A DNA stretch of 64,000 bases from Clostridium omnivorum (lineage in GTDB: Bacteria; Bacillota; Clostridia; Clostridiales; Clostridiaceae): the NCBI RefSeq assembly GCF_026012015.1, contig NZ_BRXR01000001.1, positions 3,508,728 through 3,572,727 of the forward strand, written 5' to 3'. Below, one piece after another: positions 23,875 to 32,135 of this stretch; positions within the stretch are counted from its first letter, which is position 1, and each line of letters starts with the position of its first letter. Both the position numbers and the translations under genes were made by a program. The notes under the pieces are model-generated. The model saw nothing but the letters and a program-made list of their open reading frames with translations. It was not told the origin of the DNA and did no database searches.

Positions 23875-24711
23875 ATGAGATTTTTAATTTTCAGTGATTC
23901 TAAAGGGAAAGAAAATGGTATAAATGAGAAGGTACTGTCAAGGTTACTAAAGGAGAGCAAGAGACTTAGGCCAGAGCCTGATTTTATTATGCTCGGAGGA
24001 GACAATGTAGGAGGCAGCAGCGACATGGATATATATATGGAGCAGCTTCAAAGACTGAGAGCTTTAATAGATATATGTTATCCTGGCATAGCTCTGCTCC
24101 CTGTGATAGGAAATCATGAAGTGAATAATGAGCCTGCAGATGACAGCTATGAAAAAATATTTAAGAGTATTTATAATGATGTGCTCCCACATAATTGCCT
24201 TCAGGGTTACAACAATACTGTGTATTACTCAGATTATGGAAACACAAGATTTATAGTACTTAATTCCTTTCACTATGGAGAATTAAACAGGATTGGAGAG
24301 AGACAGCTGAACTGGCTTCAGGATACAGCTTCAAAGCCAATGAAGAATAAAATAGTTTTTGTTCACTCTCCTGCATTTCCAACAGGAGCTCATATGGGAC
24401 ACTGTCTTGATTTAAATCAAAGGGATAGGGATGCCTTTTGGAACATAGTTGAGAATTGCAATGTAGATATAGTATTTTCAGGCCATGAGCATAATTATTC
24501 AAGAAGAAAATGTGGAAGCGTTTATCAGATAATAACCGGAGGAGCAGGAGAGAAGCTTAAAGATAAATACAAGGATAAAAAGGGAGTTATAGAAGGTCCT
24601 AAAGCTAAATATCATTTTGTAGCTGTGGATATTGAGAACAGTGGATTAAAAGTGTCAGCAATTGGATTTGATGGTAAGCTTTTAGATGAATTTACAATGG
24701 ATAAGTACTAA
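23875..24711 (+). CDS. Calcineurin-like metallophosphoesterase
   Basis: 278 residues from ATG 23875 (ribosome site GGTGGTG); an upstream in-frame ATG at 23803 lies inside the PHP gene. Metallophosphatase motifs: FSD near the N-terminus (the usual DxH histidine is missing), FIMLGGDNV, VIGNHEVN, and FVHSP followed by VFSGHEHNYSR. The GHEHNYSR and NHEVN segments resemble purple-acid-phosphatase-like enzymes, but no signal peptide is present, so it is cytoplasmic. It lies 19 bases after the PHP gene. Substrate unknown. Confidence 0.88.
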   Translation: MRFLIFSDSKGKENGINEKVLSRLLKESKRLRPEPDFIMLGGDNVGGSSDMDIYMEQLQRLRALIDICYPGIALLPVIGNHEVNNEPADDSYEKIFKSIYNDVLPHNCLQGYNNTVYYSDYGNTRFIVLNSFHYGELNRIGERQLNWLQDTASKPMKNKIVFVHSPAFPTGAHMGHCLDLNQRDRDAFWNIVENCNVDIVFSGHEHNYSRRKCGSVYQIITGGAGEKLKDKYKDKKGVIEGPKAKYHFVAVDIENSGLKVSAIGFDGKLLDEFTMDKY

Positions 24712-24715
24712 TTGG

Positions 24716-24735
24716 GGCAGTTCTGAGTAACTGCC
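24716..24735 (+). terminator. Weak hairpin after metallophosphoesterase gene
   Basis: GGCAGTT/AACTGCC stem with a six-base loop, a few bases after the stop. The T-tract is poor, so termination may be partial. Confidence 0.4.
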
Positions 24736-24895
24736 TCTATTGCTATTATATAGTTTGTAACACATGTATAATTATGGTAAAATATACTGATATATCTTCT
24801 AATTTAGTGCTAGAGGAAAGCCTGAATGAAAATCTATAAAGAAAAGATTTTTCCTAAGTTTTAGGTAGGATATTTATATTAGGGGGTGGCAATCA

Positions 24896-25558
24896 ATGAA
24901 CCTTAAAAGGTTAGTATATATGGTTACTATGCATAGGTCAAAAAAGTATATTGTTAATAAATATGGAGAAGCATTTTGGAAAGATTTTAAGCAAAAGTCT
25001 ATGAGAATATTGAATAGCATTTTACCTAAGGTTCCAGATATAGGCAACAGCATATTTGCCTTTAACTATGAATTTTGCCCTGCTTATATATCTTGGTATA
25101 AAAGCTTTATGGAACTTGGATTAAGCAGTGATGAGGCGTGCAAAGAAATATGGAAAATGAATGAATGCTTAGTTACGATAATCCCAAGCTGGGTTCTGTC
25201 TATGTCAGTTGAAGCATACTTAGGCGGGTTTCGTAGAAGTGCAGCAAGGCATGAGCAAAGGATGAAGGAAAATAAGCTTCACCCCTATGATTGGAAAATT
25301 GCGTATAGGGAGATAGATGATAATACATTTGAAATTGATATAACAGAATGTGCAATGCTAAAGCTAAGTAAAGACTTTGATGCTCTTGGCATGTACCCAG
25401 CTATTTGTAGAATGGACTACCTTTTTTCACACTATATGGGCAGCGGTTTTGAACGTACTAAAACCTTAGGGGATGGTGATAGTTGCTGCAACTGCAGATA
25501 TCATATGAGGGGAAGTTGTGAATGGGCACCTGAAAAGGGCTTTGAATATAGAAAGTAA
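24896..25558 (+). CDS. L-2-amino-thiazoline-4-carboxylic acid hydrolase-family protein
   Basis: 220 residues, start after AGGGGGTGGC. The C-terminal signature is characteristic: CAMLKLSKDFDALGMYPAICRMDYLFSHYMGSGFERTKTLGDGDSCCNCRY. The family (PF14196 type) is named for an ATC hydrolase, but most members are of unknown role. Three cysteines near the end (CCNC, then C in GSCEW) could bind metal or act in catalysis. Monocistronic, before a TetR regulator with which it shares direction but is separated by 105 bases. It could be that regulator's target or unrelated. Confidence 0.75.
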   Translation: MNLKRLVYMVTMHRSKKYIVNKYGEAFWKDFKQKSMRILNSILPKVPDIGNSIFAFNYEFCPAYISWYKSFMELGLSSDEACKEIWKMNECLVTIIPSWVLSMSVEAYLGGFRRSAARHEQRMKENKLHPYDWKIAYREIDDNTFEIDITECAMLKLSKDFDALGMYPAICRMDYLFSHYMGSGFERTKTLGDGDSCCNCRYHMRGSCEWAPEKGFEYRK

Positions 25559-25662
25559 CTAGTTTATGCTCAATAGTTTTTTTATAGTATAAAAAGTGTT
25601 ATAATCTTTATTGGAAAATAATTAGTATTAAAAATTCTTTAAAAAGTACGAGGAAATGTAAA

Positions 25663-26271
25663 ATGGTAAAAAAATCATATGTAAAAAAGGATAAGGTTAT
25701 AGAAGCTGCTATAAAAGTAGTAAGTGAAAAAAGCGTTGAAGAAGCAACAGTACGTGAAATAGCTGAGAGGGCTGGAGTGACAACAGGAACAATTTATCAT
25801 TACTATAAAAATAAAGAAGAATTACTATATGATGTAATAAATCATTCAGTGCATTTTATATATAAAATCACCGAAGTTAAGGAAGCTAAAACCAAAACTC
25901 AAGAAGAACTTGAAGCACAGATTAAAAGTGAAGTTGCACAGCGTTTGTCAAAAATTGAAGAGCAAAAATTACATATAATGCTTATGAGTGATATACTTTC
26001 AAAGAATGGCGACATGAAGGAAAAGTCCAAAACAAATTATGAAAATATAATAAGAAAGTCTGCAGAGCTTTATTATAGTTCCTTTGGAGTAGAAAATGAA
26101 AAGCTTAGAAGATCAGTTATTTCAATATTGATTGCAGCCCTTGATGGAGTAGCTATACAGCAGTCATTGAGTGTTTTGCCTGAAGAACAGGAAAATTTTA
26201 TTAAGATATTTAATGACTTTTTCGCGGAGAGTATTCCTCCGTTTTTAGAAAAGCATAAACTGGATAAGTAG
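25663..26271 (+). CDS. TetR-family transcriptional regulator
   Basis: 202 residues. The N-terminal TetR helix-turn-helix is clear: KVIEAAIKVVSEKSVEEATVREIAERAGVTTGTIYHYYKNKEELLYDVI. The C-terminal ligand domain is helical and unassigned. The ribosome site AGGAAATGT is modest. No effector transporter is adjacent, and its target is unknown. Flanked downstream by a strong terminator. Confidence 0.9.
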   Translation: MVKKSYVKKDKVIEAAIKVVSEKSVEEATVREIAERAGVTTGTIYHYYKNKEELLYDVINHSVHFIYKITEVKEAKTKTQEELEAQIKSEVAQRLSKIEEQKLHIMLMSDILSKNGDMKEKSKTNYENIIRKSAELYYSSFGVENEKLRRSVISILIAALDGVAIQQSLSVLPEEQENFIKIFNDFFAESIPPFLEKHKLDK

Positions 26272-26324
26272 ATATAATTTTTATTTTTGAAGATTTGTAT
26301 TTCTACGATAGTTTAAAAAAACGT

Positions 26325-26364
26325 AAAACAGCAATAAAATTATAGAAAGTATTGCTGTTTTTAT
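26325..26364 (+). terminator. Terminator of TetR gene
   Basis: AAAACAGCAATA (26325-26336) pairs with TATTGCTGTTTT (26350-26361), with T-rich continuation. Confidence 0.85.
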
Positions 26365-26405
26365 TATGTTGAATATATATAAAATAAAGAAGAGGTGTAA
26401 TTTAA

Positions 26406-26858
26406 ATGGCATTGAGACAAATAAGATTGCAGGATGATGAAATATTAAGAAAAAAGAGCAGAGTAGTGGAAGTTGTTGATGATAGGATAAGACAGATTTT
26501 AAATGATATGGCTGATACTATGTATAATACAGAAAATGGCGGAGGACTAGCAGGTCCACAAGTAGGCATATTGAAGAGGCTAGTTGTAATAGATATGGGA
26601 CAAGGACTAATAAAATTAGTAAACCCAAGAATCATTAATCAAGAAGGAACACAAGAAGTTGTAGAAGGCTGTTTAAGTATTCCAAACACTTGGGGAAAGC
26701 TTACTAGACCTGCAAAGGTAACAATACAGGCCCTAAATGAAAACGGAGAGGAAATTACTTTAACAGGTACAGGAGATTTAGCAAAATGCTTTTGTCATGA
26801 AATAGACCATTTAGAGGGCATTCTTTTTACTGATTTAGTTACTGAATTTTTAAAGTAA
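26406..26858 (+). CDS. def: Peptide deformylase
   Basis: 150 residues, start after AGAGGTG. The three family motifs are present: GGGLAGPQVG (usually GLAAPQVG), EGCLSIP with the metal-binding cysteine, and CHEIDHLEGILFTD, whose HExxH supplies two histidines and the catalytic glutamate. It removes the formyl group from new protein N-termini. The residue before HEIDH is Cys rather than the usual Gln, a mild variation. It is probably a second deformylase, as the housekeeping gene usually sits next to fmt/priA, which are not here. Confidence 0.94.
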   Translation: MALRQIRLQDDEILRKKSRVVEVVDDRIRQILNDMADTMYNTENGGGLAGPQVGILKRLVVIDMGQGLIKLVNPRIINQEGTQEVVEGCLSIPNTWGKLTRPAKVTIQALNENGEEITLTGTGDLAKCFCHEIDHLEGILFTDLVTEFLK

Positions 26859-26877
26859 TACTATAATACTAAAAGGC

Positions 26878-26911
26878 TATTCTACTGCTAAATGCATTGA
26901 GCAGTAGAATA
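26878..26911 (+). terminator. Terminator of deformylase gene
   Basis: Perfect 12-bp stem TATTCTACTGCT/AGCAGTAGAATA with a 10-base loop. The T-rich tract begins about ten bases further, so it may be a weak or bidirectional terminator with the convergent HIT gene. Confidence 0.65.
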
Positions 26912-26959
26912 AGCTTGTTGTATTTTTCACATGTAAATGACTTTTTTAAATATACTGCC

Positions 26960-27466
26960 CTATAGTTTAAATCCTTTTAATCTCTGTTTATATACTTCTA
27001 CTGTTTCATCATAATCCATAAGAAGACCTTCTTCTTTGGCAAAGTTTCCAAAGCCTATGGTATCGCCTTTTAGTCTAGGCAAAAGCTGAAAATGCAAATG
27101 ATTTCTTTTACCGTCGCATATTGTGCACATATATACCTTTTCTGCACCTAAAACTTCTTTATGGAGTTTAATTATTGCATCTGATATTTTTAATATATGT
27201 ATTCCTAATTCAAGTGGCATTTCAGAAATATCTTCATAATGTTCCTTTGCTACTATAATCGTATGTCCAGTTGCTTTTGGGTATTTTTCAAATAAACATC
27301 TTACCTTCTCATCCTCATAAAAAACTAAACCATCATCAGGGAAAATATCTCCTGTTTCGAAATTATAGCAGGAAAAACATATACCTTTTTCCTGCAGCTC
27401 TTTTATTTTTTTGAATCTTTGTTTTAGTGCTTCTTTTTCGCCTTTGGATAATTGCTTAACGTACAA
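26960..27466 (-). CDS. HIT-family protein with HxHxQ active site
   Basis: 168 residues, TTG start with AGGTGGGG upstream. The HIT fold is evident: CLFEKYPKATGHTIIVAKEHYEDI, then NHLHFQLLPR at residues 122-131. The family motif HxHxH is H123-L-H125-F-Q127 here: the third position is glutamine, as in GalT-type nucleotidylyltransferases and Ap4A phosphorylase, so nucleotide transfer or phosphorolysis is more likely than simple hydrolysis. The N-terminal Cys pair (CFSCYNF) may bind metal. It is convergent with the deformylase gene and divergent from the lysine-riboswitch operon. Confidence 0.85.
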   Translation of the reverse strand: MYVKQLSKGEKEALKQRFKKIKELQEKGICFSCYNFETGDIFPDDGLVFYEDEKVRCLFEKYPKATGHTIIVAKEHYEDISEMPLELGIHILKISDAIIKLHKEVLGAEKVYMCTICDGKRNHLHFQLLPRLKGDTIGFGNFAKEEGLLMDYDETVEVYKQRLKGFKL

Positions 27467-27692
27467 AGTAACCCCACCTTTTTACCGTATTAATCAATAC
27501 ATATCCTACTATAATAGAAATGTTATATTTTGTAAACCTACAATTTGGGTGTATTTTTGCAAATTTGAAGTATACAAATTTGATATACTTAACCTACCAT
27601 TTATTGAGAGTAATTTATATTACAATAGTCAAAAAATATTAAAAAAATTTTAATGTAATTGTTTACTTTTGTAAAAAAGACAAATTACAAGG

Positions 27693-27721
27693 TTGACAAA
27701 GGTAAAATCCTGTTGTAGACT
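27693..27721 (+). promoter_or_regulatory. Sigma-A promoter of lysine-transporter operon
   Basis: TTGACA (27693-27698), a 17-bp spacer and TAGACT (27716-27721), directly upstream of the lysine riboswitch. The remaining bases back to 27467 contain nothing I recognise except AT-rich spacer. Confidence 0.75.
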
Positions 27722-27740
27722 AAAAACATAATTTAATAAG

Positions 27741-27933
27741 ACCTCACTTTTGCAAGTGAGGTAGAGGCGCGGTGTTTAACAGTCTTTAGTGGAGTATGAG
27801 AAGCTAAGATGCTAAGGAGAAGGAAATATCGCCGAAGTTTGTAATATTCTCAGTATTACATGCTGGGTCTGCAGTTAAGAACTGCAGGACTGTCTCAATA
27901 GACTGCCCGGTTTATTGAGTTGTGCTATCTCAT
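27741..27933 (+). ncRNA. Lysine riboswitch (L-box)
   Basis: The conserved core is present in order: AGAGGCGCG (27763-27771), AGTATGAGAAGC, AAGGAGAAGG, CGCCGAAG, ATGCTGGGTCTGC and GGACTGTC. P1 pairs GTGAGGTAG (27756-27764) with CTATCTCAT (27925-27933). A separate 9-bp hairpin, ACCTCACTT-TTGC-AAGTGAGGT (27741-27762), overlaps the 5' P1 strand and must compete with it. A terminator follows at 27976-28002. Lysine binding should favour termination, shutting off the importer genes. Confidence 0.9.
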
Positions 27934-27975
27934 ATTGGGAAAGAAGGGGGATTAGGAGTAACTTTGTATATTTAC

Positions 27976-28002
27976 GACCTGAGCTTGCCTCAGGTCTTTT
28001 TT
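27976..28002 (+). terminator. Riboswitch expression-platform terminator
   Basis: GACCTGAG/CTCAGGTC stem (27976-27983, 27989-27996) followed by a run of T, between the L-box aptamer and the first transporter gene. Confidence 0.85.
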
Positions 28003-28048
28003 GCGCAAAAAAATATCTAAAAATTCAAAAAATAAGGAGATAAGAATT

Positions 28049-28882
28049 ATGAATAGAAAAATATCAGTATTAATAGCAGTATTTTTATCAGCAGTTATGC
28101 TGTTTACAGGATGTGGAAAAGGCAATGGTACAAATAAAGAAGTAAAGGGTGGAACTTTTAAAGTAGGTCTTGAAGCTGGATATGCACCTTTCAACTGGAC
28201 TCAAAAGGATGATTCCAATGGAGCAGTTAAAATTGAGGGAAGCTCAGAGTATGCAGGAGGATATGATATAGAAATAGCAAAGAAAATTGCTAAGGATTTA
28301 GGAAAAGAATTAGTAGTTGTTAAAACTGAATGGGATGGTCTTGTACCTGCATTAACTTCAGGAAAAATTGATGCAATTATAGCAGGTATGTCTCCAACAG
28401 CAGAGCGTAAAGCAACAATTGATTTTTCAGATAACTATTATAAATCAAATTTAGTAATGGTTGTTAAAAAGGGTGGAAAATATGACGGAGCTACTTCTAT
28501 TCAGGATTTCAAGGGAGCAAAGGTAACTGCTCAATTAAATACTTTCCACTATTCAGTAATAGATCAGATACAAGGGGTAGCTAAGCAGCCAGCAATGGAC
28601 AACTTCCCAGCAATGAGAGTTGCTCTTCAATCAGGAATGATAGATGGATATGTTTCAGAGCGTCCTGAAGGCGTTAGTGCTGAAACTGCTAATTCAGCCT
28701 TTAAAATGGTTGAATTTAAAACTGGATTCACTACTTCCGATGATGATACTGCAATTGCTGTAGGTGTTAAAAAGGGCAGTGATCTAACAGCAAAAATTAA
28801 TAAAACCTTAAGCGGAATATCAGAACAAGACCGTAAAGCTATAATGGATAATGCTATAAAGAACCAGCCAGCAGCTAAATAG
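28049..28882 (+). CDS. Lysine-type amino-acid ABC transporter, substrate-binding lipoprotein
   Basis: 277 residues from ATG 28049 (ribosome site AAGGAGATAAG); the frame's earlier ATG is 16 codons upstream without one. The signal peptide ends in the lipobox FTGC (C22). The mature part is a bacterial solute-binding protein family 3: VGLEAGYAPFNW, FDI-like GGYDIEIAKKIAKDLGKELVVVKTEWDGLVPALTSGKIDAIIAGMSPTAERKATIDFSDNYYKSNLVMVV. It captures an amino acid outside the cell for the permease and ATPase that follow. The lysine riboswitch upstream indicates lysine as substrate, while binding residues were not checked. Confidence 0.9.
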   Translation: MNRKISVLIAVFLSAVMLFTGCGKGNGTNKEVKGGTFKVGLEAGYAPFNWTQKDDSNGAVKIEGSSEYAGGYDIEIAKKIAKDLGKELVVVKTEWDGLVPALTSGKIDAIIAGMSPTAERKATIDFSDNYYKSNLVMVVKKGGKYDGATSIQDFKGAKVTAQLNTFHYSVIDQIQGVAKQPAMDNFPAMRVALQSGMIDGYVSERPEGVSAETANSAFKMVEFKTGFTTSDDDTAIAVGVKKGSDLTAKINKTLSGISEQDRKAIMDNAIKNQPAAK

Positions 28883-28922
28883 TTTAATTTAAATTAAGTG
28901 CTGCATACTAAGGAGGATAAAG

Positions 28923-29705
28923 ATGAGCTTTGATTGGGTAGTAAAAATTGTACAAAATAACTGGCAAATGTTCCTTCGTGGAGCTGGAATGACACTATAT
29001 ATTTCTTTGATTGGTACTATATTAGGTACTTGCATAGGATTATTAGTAGGAGTAGTACGTACTATTCCTCTTCCTGAGCGAGGGGTTAAAAAAATTATAT
29101 TTAAGCTTGTTAATCTTATTCTGTCTATATATATAGAAATATTCCGAGGAACACCAATGATTGTACAAGCTATGGTAATTTATTATGGATCAGCTTTAGC
29201 CTTCGGAATAGATATGAACAAGGTATATGCAGCACTCTTTATTGTTTCGATTAATACTGGAGCGTATATGTCAGAAATTGTTCGTGGCGGTATTGTTTCA
29301 ATCGATAAAGGACAATTTGAAGCAGCTGAGGCTATAGGTATGAGGCATATTCAAACTATGACAAGTGTTATATTACCACAGGTAATTCGTAATATTTTAC
29401 CTGCAACCGGTAATGAATTTGTAATTAATATAAAAGATACCTCAGTACTTAACGTAATCTCTGTAACAGAATTATATTTCCAAACAAAATCAGTTTCAGG
29501 AAATAACTTCAGATACTTTGAAACATTCTTCGTTGCTTGCGTAATATATTTTGTTATGACCTTTACAATTACGAGAATTCTTCGTTATATTGAAAGAAAA
29601 TTAGATGGCCCAGATAATTACATTATGTGTGGCAATCAAATGCAAGTAGAAACTGCTGAGGATGCTCTTCGCAGAACGAATAATAATGATGGACTAGCTT
29701 GTTAA
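28923..29705 (+). CDS. Amino-acid ABC transporter permease (lysine operon)
   Basis: 260 residues, start after AAGGAGGATAAAG. It is a HisM/HisQ-type permease: hydrophobic helices starting at GMTLYISLIGTILGTCIGLLVGVV, YIEIFRGTPMIVQAMVIYYG, and the EAA loop EAAEAIGMRHIQTMTSVILPQVIRNILPATGNEFVINIKDTSVLNVIS. The protein is membrane-bound and works with the binding protein and the ATPase. The C-terminal tail (GNQMQVETAEDALRRTNNNDGLAC) is unusually long. Membrane topology predicts about five helices. Confidence 0.92.
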   Translation: MSFDWVVKIVQNNWQMFLRGAGMTLYISLIGTILGTCIGLLVGVVRTIPLPERGVKKIIFKLVNLILSIYIEIFRGTPMIVQAMVIYYGSALAFGIDMNKVYAALFIVSINTGAYMSEIVRGGIVSIDKGQFEAAEAIGMRHIQTMTSVILPQVIRNILPATGNEFVINIKDTSVLNVISVTELYFQTKSVSGNNFRYFETFFVACVIYFVMTFTITRILRYIERKLDGPDNYIMCGNQMQVETAEDALRRTNNNDGLAC

Positions 29706-29723
29706 CGGGAAGGAGGAGAAAGT

Positions 29724-30467
29724 ATGGAAAAAGTAATTGATATTCAACATTTAAGCAAATCCTTTGGAGCTCATGAAGTTTTAAAAGACATAGATTTTTC
29801 AGTAAATAAAGGTGAAGTAGTATGTATAATAGGTTCCTCTGGATCAGGTAAATCCACTCTTCTTCGCTGTGTTAACCTTTTAGAGAAGCCAAGCGGTGGC
29901 CAAATTATTTATAACGGAGAAAATATTTTAGATGATAAACATGATATCTATGCATATCGTACAAAATTGGGTATGGTGTTTCAACAATTCAACTTGTTTA
30001 ACAATCACAATGTATTAAGCAACTGTGTTGTAGGCCAAATGAAGGTTTTAAAACGTTCCAGGGAAGAAGCTGAAAAAGTTGCTATGAAATATTTAAAGGT
30101 TGTTGGAATGGATAAGTTTATTAATGCAAAGCCAAGACAACTTTCAGGTGGTCAGAAGCAGCGTGTGGCTATAGCAAGAGCTCTTTCAATGGAACCAGAT
30201 GTTATGCTTTTTGATGAACCAACATCTGCCCTTGATCCTGAGATGGTTGGAGAAGTTCTGAAGGTTATGAAAGAGTTAGCTGAAAGTGGCCTTACTATGC
30301 TTATAGTAACTCACGAAATGGGATTTGCTAAAGAAGTGTCAGATCGTGTAGTATTTATGGACAAAGGAGTTATTGCAGAAGAAGGAAGTCCAGAGCAAAT
30401 CTTCAATAATCCAACTCAAGAACGTACTAGAGAATTTTTAAAACGAACATTACAGAGAGATAACTAA
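29724..30467 (+). CDS. Amino-acid ABC transporter ATP-binding protein (lysine operon)
   Basis: 247 residues, start after GGAAGGAGGAGAAAG. Walker [11 protein letters not shown]-loop [14 protein letters not shown], signature [15 protein letters not shown], Walker [15 protein letters not shown]-loop VTHEM. It is a polar-amino-acid-type ATPase (GlnQ/HisP). It powers uptake through the preceding permease. Last gene of the operon, ended by a large hairpin. Confidence 0.95.
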   Translation: MEKVIDIQHLSKSFGAHEVLKDIDFSVNKGEVVCIIGSSGSGKSTLLRCVNLLEKPSGGQIIYNGENILDDKHDIYAYRTKLGMVFQQFNLFNNHNVLSNCVVGQMKVLKRSREEAEKVAMKYLKVVGMDKFINAKPRQLSGGQKQRVAIARALSMEPDVMLFDEPTSALDPEMVGEVLKVMKELAESGLTMLIVTHEMGFAKEVSDRVVFMDKGVIAEEGSPEQIFNNPTQERTREFLKRTLQRDN

Positions 30468-30483
30468 AACTCATAAAAAATAT

Positions 30484-30569
30484 AAATCCATAGGTTAAAG
30501 AAATTTAAACTGCTCCTTGTTATTTAGACATAGAGCAGTTCAAATATAAGTTTAGTCTATGGATTTTTT
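30484..30569 (+). terminator. Branched terminator of lysine-transporter operon
   Basis: Outer stem AAATCCATAG (30484-30493) with CTATGGATTT (30557-30566), inner stem AACTGCTC (30508-30515) with GAGCAGTT (30533-30540), ending in a run of T. Confidence 0.8.
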
Positions 30570-30606
30570 CTTTCTACTGAAGCTATAAATGCTCAGTTAG
30601 GATAGC

Positions 30607-31077
30607 TTAAACAGTAATATCATCTAAGGAAAAGCTTATAATTTTTTTTAGTTCTTCGAGGCTCATTTCAACCTGATATCCAATTTTACCAGCACTGAAA
30701 ATTATAGTATTAAACTTAGCTGCTGTCTCATGTATTGTTGTAGTAAGGCACTTTTTCATACCTATAGGTGAGCAGCCTCCGTGTACATAGCCCGTGATAG
30801 AAAGCAGATCTTTAGATTTTAACATCTCTATGGATTTTTCATTAACTGAGTTTGCTGCCTTTTTTAAATCCAGCTCTTCAGCAACAGGTATTAAAAAAAC
30901 ATAATACTTTTTTGACTTTGCTACTGTCACTAGGGTTTTAAAAACCTGAGCAGGGTTTTGGTTTAGCGCCGCTGCTACTTCAACACCGCTTATTGCATCT
31001 GTAGCAGCATAGCTGTGACTTTTATATTGTAGTTTTGCTTTATCTAGTAATCTCATTACATTTGTTTTGTATTCCAT
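30607..31077 (-). CDS. ybaK: YbaK/EbsC-family aminoacyl-tRNA deacylase
   Basis: 156 residues, start after GAGGTATACT. The YbaK core is clear: SHSYAATDAISGVEVAAALNQNPAQVFKTLVTVAKSKKYYVFLIPVAEELDLKKAANSVNEKSIEML, then GYVHGGCSPIGMKK, with the invariant lysine in VFKTLV and the Gly-rich GGCSPIGMK. Members hydrolyse Cys-tRNA(Pro) or related mischarged tRNAs in the cytosol. It precedes the RpiR regulator on the same strand by 31 bases but has a separate role, perhaps just read-through. Confidence 0.93.
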   Translation of the reverse strand: MEYKTNVMRLLDKAKLQYKSHSYAATDAISGVEVAAALNQNPAQVFKTLVTVAKSKKYYVFLIPVAEELDLKKAANSVNEKSIEMLKSKDLLSITGYVHGGCSPIGMKKCLTTTIHETAAKFNTIIFSAGKIGYQVEMSLEELKKIISFSLDDITV

Positions 31078-31108
31078 AGTATACCTCGACTGTAGTTAAC
31101 AATAATTT

Positions 31109-31861
31109 TTATTCCTTTTCAGCTTCAAGCTGATTTTGCTGATTAATTTTCTCTTGTTTATTGTTAGAAATAATTCTTTGGATAACTTCCTCAATAAAAA
31201 TGAAAAAAACAGTTCTTGACTTTTCATAAGGCTTTAAATCCTCAGGTTGGGGATATTTTGAAAGCCAAAATATTTTATCAAAACTTGAAAGCAATTCAGC
31301 ATTATATTCCTCAACGATTAATAAAATATCATTTTTCTTCTCTTTAGAAAAGTTATGAATTTCTTCGAAGGATCTGAACTTTCCAGTTGCAGAAAAAATA
31401 ACAAGAAGGCTATTTTCATCAAGCAGATTTTCAGCAGAAATTTCATCTTGTACAGCAATAACAAATTTATTTGTAGCCATGCGCAATTTGTATTCGAAAT
31501 ATTGTGTACAAATAAAGGATGGCCCGTAGCCAAAAAACACTATTTTTTCGTGAGAATTCATAATTTCTATAAATTCATCAACTATTGCTTCGTCAAAATC
31601 ATCAATAAATTTCTTTAATCTTTCCAGTTCTTCATATGGCTTCTTATGAACTATTTCTTTTCCATACAAAAAGTCTATATACTGCTTATAATTATTAAAA
31701 CCTAACTTTTTTACAAATTTAGAGATTTTAGATACTGAACACTCACAGACTTCAGCAGCCTGGTTAATTGTAATTGGTGGATTATCCTTTGAAAAAGCCT
31801 GAAGCTTTTCATAAATTTGCATTTCTAATGGATTCAGTTTGTTTATATTCACATTTATCAT
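31109..31861 (-). CDS. RpiR-family transcriptional regulator
   Basis: 250 residues. The N-terminal HTH_6 domain (LNPLEMQIYEKLQAFSKDNPPITINQAAEVCECSVSKISKFVKKLGFNNYKQYIDFLYG) is followed by a C-terminal SIS fold (NSHEKIVFFGYGPSFICTQYFEYKLRMATNKFVIAV). The SIS domain normally binds a phosphosugar. Divergent from the ygcU-like operon, and its likely operators (AAATTTTCCGAA repeats, GGAAAATTTTCC) lie in the shared intergenic region, so it probably represses or activates that operon in answer to a phosphorylated intermediate, for example the FGGY kinase product. The acidic-glutamine-rich tail is not conserved. Confidence 0.85.
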   Translation of the reverse strand: MINVNINKLNPLEMQIYEKLQAFSKDNPPITINQAAEVCECSVSKISKFVKKLGFNNYKQYIDFLYGKEIVHKKPYEELERLKKFIDDFDEAIVDEFIEIMNSHEKIVFFGYGPSFICTQYFEYKLRMATNKFVIAVQDEISAENLLDENSLLVIFSATGKFRSFEEIHNFSKEKKNDILLIVEEYNAELLSSFDKIFWLSKYPQPEDLKPYEKSRTVFFIFIEEVIQRIISNNKQEKINQQNQLEAEKE

Positions 31862-32000
31862 AGTTTTTAATAGATTATATATCTACTCCTTATTTTACTA
31901 AGTAAAAAACAGTTACTTGTATTTTGATTTTAGCACTTGTAAAAGTGTTAGTAAACCCTATAGATAAATTAAAATGAGAATGATTACAATATAGCGATGT

Positions 32001-32055
32001 GGAAAATTTTCCGAATAAGTAATGAAAATAATAAAAAAATAAAAAATTTTCCGAA
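32001..32055. promoter_or_regulatory. Probable RpiR operators
   Basis: A perfect palindrome GGAAAATTTTCC (32001-32012) overlaps the first of two direct copies of AAATTTTCCGAA (32005-32016, 32044-32055), spaced 39 bases start to start, just upstream of the operon promoter. Palindromes and spacing on the DNA helix fit cooperative binding by a dimeric RpiR regulator. Confidence 0.55.
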
Positions 32056-32061
32056 AAAATA

Positions 32062-32090
32062 TTGACTCTTGTCCATATAAATAGTATTCT
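32062..32090 (+). promoter_or_regulatory. Sigma-A promoter of ygc-like operon
   Basis: TTGACT (32062-32067), a 17-bp spacer, and TATTCT (32085-32090). The start would be about 40 bases before the first gene. It adjoins the RpiR operators, so repressor or activator action is possible. Confidence 0.75.
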
Positions 32091-32135
32091 AAAATTGTAG
32101 AAGAAATTAAGCAAAAAAAGGTAGGAGGAATATAG

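Noticed and set aside
24825-24860. Small hairpin AAAATCT/AGATTTT before the ATC-hydrolase gene as a riboswitch
   Set aside because: No recognisable conserved riboswitch core; more likely a simple leader hairpin.
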